In this document: one piece after another, positions 1-5,696 of the stretch
Numbering within the stretch: the stretch's first letter is position 1
How the letters are laid out: every line of letters starts with the position of its first letter
From: an uncultured Labedella sp.
GTDB taxonomy: Bacteria; Actinomycetota; Actinomycetes; Actinomycetales; Microbacteriaceae
Length of the DNA stretch: 5,696 bases
NCBI GenBank assembly: GCA_934636065.1
Contig: CAKTZW010000153.1
Location: 1-5,696, forward strand
Direction: 5' to 3'
Translations under genes and position numbers: made by a program
Notes under the pieces: generated by a model
The model's database searches: none
What the model saw: only the letters and a program-made list of their open reading frames with translations
Told to the model about the DNA's origin: nothing

Positions 1-542
1 CCCCAGAAGATCCCGGTCAGGATGAGCGACGGCCACGTGCCGAGCGGAGCGAGGGCTTGCTGCAGGAAACCCCGCCAGCCGATCTCCTCACCGACAGCCG
101 TGACGCCGACGAGCAGGGTGGCGCCCAGCATGACCACCAGCGCACTCGCCCCGTCCGCCGACAGTCCCAGTGAGAGCTGACCGGCGGCGCCGGCCACCAG
201 AAGAGACGCGAGGGAGACGAGGACCGCGCCTGCTGCGCCCAGGAGGCCGAAGCGGGCGAGGCGGCCCCAGCCCGCCCCCTTCGTGAGTCCCAGGAAGGCG
301 GCGGGATGAGGGGTCCGGGTGGCCGCGACCACGATGAACGCGGCAGTGGCCGGGGCGACCATGATCACCGCTGCGACGACGAGCGCCAACGGGCTCGCAA
401 GACCCTCACCGAGCCACAGCGGCAGGGCGATGGCCCAGGCCAGCCCGAACGCCACGACGACGAAGACGGTCACGGCACCCCACCGCACGCGAGCGGAGTC
501 CGATGCCGAGGGATCGGCGGAGATGAGAGGAGTAGTAGCCAT
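1..542 (-). CDS. CPBP-family intramembrane metalloprotease, N-terminal part (cut by window edge)
   Basis: The gene reads leftward from an ATG at 542-540, and 180 residues are visible before the window ends. After a short polar N-terminus (about 1-20) come hydrophobic stretches near residues 23-42, 51-73, 95-121 and 134-150, so this is a polytopic membrane protein. Residues 152-160 read EEIGWRGFL, the first conserved motif (EExxxR) of the CPBP (CAAX protease and bacteriocin-processing, Abi) family, whose glutamates are proposed metal or catalytic residues. The later FxxxH and HxxxN/D motifs should lie beyond base 1 and cannot be checked. Family members cleave prenylated or peptide substrates within the membrane or act in bacteriocin self-immunity; the substrate here is unknown. 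There is no clear Shine-Dalgarno sequence before the start; a TAGCGT box 7 bases upstream suggests a leaderless transcript. A hairpin separates it from the upstream ABC-F gene. Family assignment is fairly secure, function is not. Confidence 0.85.
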   Translation of the reverse strand, partial: MATTPLISADPSASDSARVRWGAVTVFVVVAFGLAWAIALPLWLGEGLASPLALVVAAVIMVAPATAAFIVVAATRTPHPAAFLGLTKGAGWGRLARFGLLGAAGAVLVSLASLLVAGAAGQLSLGLSADGASALVVMLGATLLVGVTAVGEEIGWRGFLQQALAPLGTWPSLILTGIFW

Positions 543-549
543 GGATTCG

Positions 550-555
550 ACGCTA
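550..555 (-). promoter_or_regulatory. Candidate -10 box (TAGCGT) for the CPBP gene, leaderless start
   Basis: On the minus strand TAGCGT fits the actinobacterial TANNNT -10 pattern and ends 7 bases before the ATG. Transcription would then begin at or next to the start codon. No good -35 hexamer is visible at 16-18 bases. The same box recurs in front of two other genes in this window, which raises its credibility. Confidence 0.4.
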
Positions 556-598
556 CGAGCGCGCGTGAGCTCCCAGATCCTGCCGACGGACGATCTTG

Positions 599-622
599 GG
601 CCTCGTCCGTGAGGACGAGGCC
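599..622 (-). terminator. Perfect 10-bp hairpin after the ABC-F gene
   Basis: GGCCTCGTCC and GGACGAGGCC form a perfect 10-bp stem around a 4-base loop, starting about 28 bases beyond the ABC-F stop codon. On the minus strand the stem is followed by CAAGATCG, so there is no T-tract. Actinobacterial terminators often lack one, and a GC-rich stem at this position is a plausible terminator or mRNA 3'-end stabiliser. A second, imperfect GC-rich hairpin may form at about 630-650, immediately after the stop. The remaining bases up to the CPBP start hold only its candidate promoter. Confidence 0.6.
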
Positions 623-649
623 GGGGCTCGCCGGGCGCGGTTCGCGCGG

Positions 650-2325
<1,676 letters not shown>

Positions 2326-2329
<4 letters not shown>

Positions 2330-2403
2330 CCGTTCATTCTCCCGCGACGGTGGGGCATGGGCCGATGCGCCAGGCGGGTGAACCGTGCCACGGGCGGCGG
2401 CAT
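2326..2403 (-). CDS. Possible 25-residue leader peptide overlapping the ABC-F start
   Basis: An ATG at 2403-2401 opens 25 codons that end in TGA at 2328-2326. The stop overlaps the ABC-F start as ATGA, the usual geometry of translational coupling. The peptide begins MPPPVARF, ends HRRGRMNG, and is rich in arginine and proline. Its codons end in G or C at about 19 of 24 positions after the start, which fits coding sequence in this genome but is not decisive at this length. There is no Shine-Dalgarno, but a TANNNT-like box lies 8 bases upstream. Short upstream ORFs that control antibiotic-responsive ABC-F genes by ribosome stalling are a known theme; that this is one is an inference. Chance occurrence in GC-rich DNA is a real alternative. 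Confidence 0.35.
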
Positions 2404-2411
2404 CGTCGCGA

Positions 2412-2419
2412 AGAGTATC
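2412..2419 (-). promoter_or_regulatory. Candidate -10 region for the leader/ABC-F transcript
   Basis: On the minus strand GATACTCT contains both GATACT and TACTCT, either of which could be a -10 element (TANNNT type). It lies between the HxlR stop and the possible leader ORF, in an otherwise GC-rich stretch. No recognisable -35 hexamer is present at standard spacing. Read-through from the HxlR gene, which points the same way, is an alternative source of transcription. Confidence 0.25.
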
Positions 2420-2442
2420 CGAGCCACGAGCGCGCGCAGGGC

Positions 2443-2802
2443 CTAGCCCGGAGCGTGCGATCCCGGCGCGAGCGCGCGCGCGAGGTCGAGCAGCCCGCGA
2501 CCGTCTGCCGTCAGCTGATACTCGACGCGCGGGGGCACCTCCGGGTGCGACCGTCGCGAGACGAAACCACCCGACTCGAGCCGGCGCAGTGTCGCTGTGA
2601 GCATGCGCTGTGAGATCCCCGGCACGCCGTCGATCAGCTCGCCATGGCGCAACGTGTCCTCGCGAAGGGTCGCCATGATCAGCACGCTCCAGGTGTCGCC
2701 GAGGTGGTCGAGCGCACGTCTGAGCGCGGCGATCTCATCGGCCGACCGGCCATCGCAGGGTCCCGCGCGGTCCAGGCGCCGCGATACCGAGTACGAATCC
2801 AT
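2443..2802 (-). CDS. HxlR-family winged helix-turn-helix transcriptional regulator
   Basis: The complete 119-residue protein has the usual HxlR length. It shows the family's ordered landmarks: a cysteine near the N-terminus (C16), the stretch LGDTWSVLIMATL at about 34-46 (family pattern GxxWxxLIL), the recognition region PGISQRMLTATLRRLESGGF at 61-80, and the wing EVPPRVEYQLTADGRGL at about 88-104. These proteins bind DNA as dimers and usually control a divergently transcribed enzyme gene, sometimes sensing aldehydes, quinones or oxidants through the N-terminal cysteine. Here the divergent neighbour is an SDR homologue, which is the likely target. The ATG at 2802-2800 has a GAGGA Shine-Dalgarno (2814-2810) at 7 bases. 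This sits partly within an inverted repeat, so autoregulation is plausible. The effector is unknown. Confidence 0.92.
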   Translation of the reverse strand: MDSYSVSRRLDRAGPCDGRSADEIAALRRALDHLGDTWSVLIMATLREDTLRHGELIDGVPGISQRMLTATLRRLESGGFVSRRSHPEVPPRVEYQLTADGRGLLDLARALAPGSHAPG

Positions 2803-2804
2803 GC

Positions 2805-2824
2805 CCCCATCCTCACCGATGGGG
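2805..2824. promoter_or_regulatory. Inverted repeat in the divergent intergenic region, possible HxlR operator
   Basis: CCCCATC (2805-2811) and GATGGGG (2818-2824) form a perfect 7-bp inverted repeat with a 6-base centre, 3 bases upstream of the regulator's start codon. It overlaps the regulator's Shine-Dalgarno sequence. As DNA it could be a dimer-binding site; as RNA it could partly hide the ribosome binding site. HxlR-family operators are diverse, so the assignment rests on position and symmetry only. Confidence 0.4.
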
Positions 2825-2840
2825 AACGCGTATGTGCCTT

Positions 2841-2869
2841 TTGTAAGAGGTCTTTCTGGCGATCAGGAT
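2841..2869 (+). promoter_or_regulatory. Candidate promoter of the SDR gene
   Basis: TTGTAA (2841-2846) resembles a -35 element and CAGGAT (2864-2869) a weak -10, with 17 bases between them, in an AT-richer pocket of the intergenic region. Transcription would begin near 2876 and give a leader of about 44 bases. The small palindrome AAGAGGTCTT lies between the two boxes, where a bound repressor would block RNA polymerase. Confidence 0.35.
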
Positions 2870-2919
2870 GGGCCCGTATCGAGGGCGTGACACCGGGTCG
2901 CGCCGAGGAAGGAACTGAG

Positions 2920-3624
2920 ATGTCGAAAGTGATTGCCGTCCTCGGGGGCGGCACCGGCTTGGGACTGTCGATGGCGCGGAGGTTCGGCCGCGAAGGGTTT
3001 CGGGTCGCCCTCGTCGCACGCCGCCGCGACAGACTCGACGCCTTGGTCGCGACGCTCGCCGACGAGGGGATCGATGCAACGGCGTTCGAAGCCGACCTCG
3101 CCGTACCCGTCGGCGCGGCCGCCGTCGTCGGCGAGGTGACGAAACGGTTGGGGCGTGTCGATGTGATCGCGTATGGTCCCGCGAGTCCGAACGCAGAACT
3201 CTTCGTCCCGGCAGCGACGATGAAGCCTGACGTGCTCGAGAGATGGCTGCCGCTGCTCCTGCTCAGCCCGGTGGCGATCGTCCAGGCCGTGCAACAGCAG
3301 TGGATCGCACGGGGCGACGGGGCGCTTCTCGTGACGCACGGCGCCTCGGCGGTCGTGCCCATGCACGGCGTGGCGGGCGTCGGCACCGTGATGGCGGCGA
3401 CGCGCCACTACCTGCATGCGTTGCACGATGCGTGGGCTCCGCACGGTCTCTTTGCGGGCAGCCTCGCCGTGACGGCGGTGATCGGTGACAGCGAGATGAT
3501 CGCTGCGCTTCAGAGCGACGGCACCACGATCGGGGACGGCTCGGTCGTTGATCCGGCGCGGCTCGCCGAGCAGTACTGGGAGATGTACGTCGGGCGCAGC
3601 GAGGTCGAACGGGTGTTCCCCTGA
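2920..3624 (+). CDS. SDR-family (short-chain dehydrogenase/reductase) homologue with degenerate active site
   Basis: The complete 234-residue Rossmann-fold protein starts at the ATG at 2920, chosen because GAGGAAGG (2905-2912) sits 7 bases upstream and the nucleotide-binding motif begins at once. Visible features: glycine-rich GGGTGLG at 9-15; ARRRDRLD at 33-40, whose arginines after strand 2 favour NADP(H); ADL at 58-60, the family's D-L pair. The usual NNAG motif is replaced by AYGPAS (84-89). Where classical SDRs have YxxxK, alignment of the helix ending RHYLHAL places V154 and M158. The catalytic serine position after strand 5 falls on HGAS (140-143), with S143 possibly out of register. 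Cofactor binding is therefore likely, but standard oxidoreductase chemistry is doubtful. Divergent from the HxlR gene, probably its target. A bulged hairpin follows. Substrate unknown; it may instead be a redox sensor or a non-catalytic relative. Confidence 0.88.
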   Translation: MSKVIAVLGGGTGLGLSMARRFGREGFRVALVARRRDRLDALVATLADEGIDATAFEADLAVPVGAAAVVGEVTKRLGRVDVIAYGPASPNAELFVPAATMKPDVLERWLPLLLLSPVAIVQAVQQQWIARGDGALLVTHGASAVVPMHGVAGVGTVMAATRHYLHALHDAWAPHGLFAGSLAVTAVIGDSEMIAALQSDGTTIGDGSVVDPARLAEQYWEMYVGRSEVERVFP

Positions 3625-3641
3625 GATCACTCTGGCGCGGT

Positions 3642-3664
3642 CCGGACAGTCACCACACTGCCGG
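3642..3664 (+). terminator. Bulged hairpin after the SDR gene
   Basis: CCGG-A-CAGT (3642-3650) pairs with ACTGCCGG (3657-3664), giving an 8-bp stem with a single bulged A and a 6-base loop, starting 17 bases after the SDR stop codon. The following bases, GTGCCTCTCT, are only mildly T-rich. A small GCCTC/GAGGC hairpin follows at 3667-3679. Together they plausibly end the SDR transcript before the next gene's own promoter. Confidence 0.45.
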
Positions 3665-3701
3665 GTGCCTCTCTGAGGCCGCTCTCACGCGAGGCGCTCG
3701 C

Positions 3702-3707
3702 TAGAGT
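3702..3707 (+). promoter_or_regulatory. Candidate -10 box (TAGAGT) for the epimerase gene, leaderless start
   Basis: TAGAGT matches TANNNT and ends exactly 6 bases before the ATG at 3714, the spacing expected when transcription starts on the A of the start codon. No Shine-Dalgarno sequence is present between it and the ATG, which agrees with a leaderless mRNA. A good -35 hexamer is not visible. Confidence 0.45.
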
Positions 3708-3713
3708 CGGACC

Positions 3714-4589
3714 ATGCAGCGGCGCGACGACGATACAGCGAACACCGTCTCGGGATCGGGATCCTCTGCTCGGACCGTGTGGGTGAGCGGCTCCGCGGGC
3801 AAGCTCGGGAGCGAGGTCGTCCGTCAGCTGCGCGAGGCCGGGGATCGCGTCATCGAGGCCGACATCGTCGGCGACTCGCCCGTCGATCTGCTCGACCCGG
3901 CGGCCGTGGCCGCATCGATGCGCGGCGCGGACGCGATCATCCACCTGGCGGCGATCCCGGCTCCGGTGAACATCGAGCCCGCCGACCTCATGCGCATCAA
4001 CGTCCTGACGTGCTTCAACGCGTTCGAGGAGGCCTGGAAGGCGGGCATCACGACCGGCGTCGTCGCGTCGAGCGGCTCGATCTACGGTCCGGCATGGTCC
4101 GACGAGTGGACGTCGCCCCCGCTCCGCTTCGCGTCCGTTCCCGTCGACGAGGACACGCCGCTGACCTTCGTCGATCCGTACGCGCTCTCGAAGGACGTAA
4201 CCGAGAGCACCGGCCGGATGTTCGCCCGCCGCGGCATGACCGTGACGGCCCTCCGCTTCCATTGGATCGCGTCGGTCCAGCAGACGCGCGAGCGCGCGGA
4301 GGCCGAGCCGGAAGCCGACGGAGCTTCGGGCCTCTGGGGCTACACGGATCTCGGCGACGCCGCCCGCGCCTGCATCCTCGCACTCGATCCGCTTCCGGCG
4401 CACCGCGGTTACGAGGCCCTGGTCGTCGTCGCCGACGACACCTACTCGAGCGTTCCAACGGAGGAGCTGCTCGACCGCCACCTGCCCGAGACCACCCGCC
4501 GACGCCGGATCCCGGGCACGGCGAGCGCGTTCGACTCCTCCCGCGCCGCCGAGACCATCGGCTGGCGCCCGCGGTCGACCTGGCGCTGA
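3714..4589 (+). CDS. NAD-dependent epimerase/dehydratase family protein (extended SDR)
   Basis: The 291-residue protein is typical in length for the family. After a polar N-terminus of about 20 residues the first strand leads into GSAGKLG (26-32), the GxxGxxG nucleotide-binding loop. D50 ends strand 2 and favours NAD(H). HLAAIPAP at 77-84 is the usual post-strand-4 motif. The catalytic set appears intact: S120 in SSGSIYG (119-125), Y156 and K160 in YALSK. The C-terminal part carries the substrate pocket and is not diagnostic. Relatives act on nucleotide sugars or sugar acids, and the overall pattern recalls uronate-dehydrogenase-like enzymes, but the substrate cannot be assigned. The ATG at 3714 is preferred because a TAGAGT box sits 6 bases upstream. 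A GTG at 3777 would remove the N-terminal tail and is the alternative. It is flanked by hairpins, so it is probably monocistronic and independent of the upstream SDR. Confidence 0.9.
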   Translation: MQRRDDDTANTVSGSGSSARTVWVSGSAGKLGSEVVRQLREAGDRVIEADIVGDSPVDLLDPAAVAASMRGADAIIHLAAIPAPVNIEPADLMRINVLTCFNAFEEAWKAGITTGVVASSGSIYGPAWSDEWTSPPLRFASVPVDEDTPLTFVDPYALSKDVTESTGRMFARRGMTVTALRFHWIASVQQTRERAEAEPEADGASGLWGYTDLGDAARACILALDPLPAHRGYEALVVVADDTYSSVPTEELLDRHLPETTRRRRIPGTASAFDSSRAAETIGWRPRSTWR

Positions 4590-4606
4590 CCCCCGTTCCC
4601 CGCCCC

Positions 4607-4632
4607 CTCCTTCACCTCCCGTGAGGTGGGAG
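4607..4632 (+). terminator. Hairpin after the epimerase gene
   Basis: CACCTC (4613-4618) pairs with GAGGTG (4623-4628) across a 4-base loop. The stem extends by CTCC (4607-4610) with GGAG (4629-4632) past a 2-base bulge. It lies about 18 bases after the epimerase stop and ahead of the next candidate promoter, so it is a reasonable terminator, though it has no real T-tract. Confidence 0.45.
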
Positions 4633-4646
4633 CGGTCGGTCTTGGG

Positions 4647-4652
4647 TAGCGT
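4647..4652 (+). promoter_or_regulatory. Candidate -10 box (TAGCGT) for the small ORF-potassium transporter unit
   Basis: TAGCGT ends exactly 6 bases before the GTG at 4659, the leaderless spacing also seen before the epimerase gene. The hexamer is identical to that in front of the CPBP gene. The -35 region would overlap the right arm of the preceding hairpin and shows no consensus. Confidence 0.45.
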
Positions 4653-4658
4653 GAGGGC

Positions 4659-4775
4659 GTGACCGCCCCCAGCCCGCTCGATCCGGCCCCGCTCGACGGC
4701 GATTCGCTCGGCCGATCGCTGCGGCGCGGCATCGACGCGATCCGCGAGGAACTCGAACGCGGGGCGGCGGCGTGA
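4659..4775 (+). CDS. Small protein of 38 residues, translationally coupled to the TrkH/KtrB gene
   Basis: A GTG at 4659 opens 38 codons that end in TGA at 4773-4775. The stop shares its A with the ATG of the potassium transporter (TGATG). About 32 of 37 codons after the start end in G or C, whereas the transporter's own frame read upstream through this region has far poorer third-position bias and an arginine-rich, non-protein-like translation. This supports real coding in the small frame. The peptide has a Pro/Asp-rich first half (VTAPSPLDPAPLDGD) and a second half, about 17-38, that would form a charged amphipathic helix (RRGIDAIREELERG). It has no signal peptide or membrane segment. I do not recognise a family. 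It could be a regulator of the transporter, or a leader whose translation opens the downstream start. A TAGCGT box 6 bases upstream supports the GTG start. Confidence 0.55.
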   Translation: MTAPSPLDPAPLDGDSLGRSLRRGIDAIREELERGAAA

Positions 4776-5696
4776 TGGCGACGTTCCGAACGCGACCGGA
4801 GATCCTCCGCTCGGTGCGGCCGGGCCAGGTCATCGCGCTCGCGTTCGCCGGGGTCCTCGCCATCGGCACCGCGCTCCTCTCCCTTCCGGTCGCCGTCCAG
4901 GGCCGGTCGGCCACGTTCATCGAGGCGCTCTTCACCGCAACGAGCGCACTGTGTGTCACGGGCCACATCGTCGTCGACACGCCGGTGTTCTGGTCGCCGT
5001 TCGGCCAGGTCGTGATCCTCGTGCTGATCCAGATCGGCGGATTCGGCGTCATGTCGCTCGCGACACTCCTCGGGCTGCTCGTCGCGCGGCGCCTCGGCCT
5101 TCGCACCCGGCTCACCGCCGTGAGCGAGACTCACTCCGTCGCGGTCGGCGACGTCCGGCGCATCCTCTCGGGCGTCGCCCTCATCACGGTGACAGTCGAG
5201 CTTGTCGTCGCCGTCCTGCTCGCGTTGCGCTGGTGGCTCGGATACGGGGTGAATCCCGTCCGATCGGTCTGGCTCGGCGTCTTCCACTCGGTCTCGTCGT
5301 TCAACAACGCGGGATTCGCCCTCTTCAGCGACAACCTCATGGGCTTCGTCGCCGATCCCTGGATCTGCCTGCCGATCTGCGCGTCGATCATCCTCGGCGG
5401 TCTGGGCTTTCCCGTGATCATGGAGCTGCGGAAGAAGATCCGCTTCCCGCGTTCGTGGACCCTCAACACCGTCACGGTCGTCGTCGGTTCCGTCATCCTC
5501 CTCGTGGTCGGCGCGGTGGTCCTGACGGTCCTCGAGTGGTCGAACCCCGCGACGCTCGGCGCCCTTGACCCCGCGGCTCGCGTCCTCGGCGGCTTCACCG
5601 CGTCGGTGATGCCGAGGACCGCGGGCTTCAACTCGATCGACGTGTCGCAGATGCATCCCGCGAGCTGGCTCGTGACCGACATCCTCATGTTCATCG
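4775..5696 (+). CDS. TrkH/KtrB-family potassium uptake channel subunit (C-terminus beyond window)
   Basis: 307 residues are visible from the ATG at 4775; the family's actinobacterial members are about 450 long, so roughly the last third is missing. This is the ion-conducting membrane subunit of Trk/Ktr-type K+ uptake, made of four M1-P-M2 repeats. Three pore loops are visible: FTATSALCVTGH at 53-64, HSVSSFNNAGF at 171-181, and TASVMPRTAGF at 275-285, each with the selectivity-filter glycine. ILIQ-type helix IQIGGFGVM (85-93) and ILGGLGFPV (206-214) are also typical. The first filter glycine is followed by His where I would expect Leu. A GTG directly before the ATG (4772) is a possible alternative start. 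The upstream 38-codon ORF overlaps the start by one base, suggesting coupled translation. A cytosolic RCK-domain partner (KtrA/TrkA) would be expected next, beyond the window. Confidence 0.93.
   Translation, partial: MATFRTRPEILRSVRPGQVIALAFAGVLAIGTALLSLPVAVQGRSATFIEALFTATSALCVTGHIVVDTPVFWSPFGQVVILVLIQIGGFGVMSLATLLGLLVARRLGLRTRLTAVSETHSVAVGDVRRILSGVALITVTVELVVAVLLALRWWLGYGVNPVRSVWLGVFHSVSSFNNAGFALFSDNLMGFVADPWICLPICASIILGGLGFPVIMELRKKIRFPRSWTLNTVTVVVGSVILLVVGAVVLTVLEWSNPATLGALDPAARVLGGFTASVMPRTAGFNSIDVSQMHPASWLVTDILMFI

Noticed and set aside
2644..2919. In-frame upstream extension of the SDR gene to an earlier ATG
   Set aside because: It would run antisense through the HxlR gene and the promoter region, and would put about 90 unrelated residues before the Rossmann fold. 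The ATG at 2920 has a strong Shine-Dalgarno.
2863..3630. Minus-strand open frame (255 codons) opposite the SDR gene
   Set aside because: It has no recognisable domain and is His/Arg/Asp-rich, and the plus strand has a clear Rossmann motif and ribosome binding site.
3627..4481. Minus-strand open frame (284 codons) opposite the epimerase gene
   Set aside because: The plus strand carries the GxxGxxG and YxxxK motifs in order; the antisense frame shows no domain and is Arg/Asp-rich.
4442..5656. Long minus-strand open frame (404 codons) opposite the epimerase end and TrkH/KtrB
   Set aside because: The translation is a low-complexity run of Asp, Glu, Arg and His, and the plus strand encodes recognisable pore loops across the same bases.

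Overview
The window is GC-rich throughout, its codons end mostly in G or C, and its promoters are weakly conserved with several candidate leaderless starts. This suggests a high-GC actinobacterium, possibly Microbacteriaceae; that family placement is an inference from style, not from a marker gene. No rRNA, tRNA, CRISPR array, insertion sequence, integrase or phage gene was seen. It reads as ordinary chromosome.

Layout. Left third (minus strand): the first 180 residues of a CPBP-type intramembrane protease run off the window edge at base 1. Upstream of it lies a complete ABC-F family ATPase (650-2329), followed by a strong 10-bp hairpin. The ABC-F start codon overlaps the stop of a possible 25-residue leader peptide (2326-2403). 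Middle: an HxlR-family repressor/activator (2443-2802, minus) diverges from a short-chain dehydrogenase/reductase (SDR) homologue (2920-3624, plus) across a 117-bp intergenic region. That region holds an inverted repeat and a candidate promoter. The SDR homologue lacks the YxxxK catalytic pair. Right third (plus strand): an NAD-dependent epimerase/dehydratase of the extended SDR class (3714-4589), a hairpin, a 38-codon small ORF (4659-4775), and a TrkH/KtrB-type potassium uptake subunit. The potassium gene starts in a TGATG overlap with the small ORF and runs off the right edge.

How the genes relate. The HxlR/SDR pair is the classic arrangement of a regulator and its divergent target. The small ORF and the TrkH/KtrB gene look translationally coupled, and a TrkA/KtrA-type regulatory subunit would be expected beyond the right edge. 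The ABC-F protein probably acts on the ribosome rather than as a transporter, because it has two ATPase domains and no membrane segments. The epimerase appears to be its own transcription unit.

The observations most worth a second look are: the coupled microprotein before the potassium transporter; the possible leader peptide in front of the ABC-F gene; the catalytically degenerate SDR next to its regulator; and a recurring TAG(A/C)GT box 6-7 bases before three start codons, which suggests leaderless transcripts.
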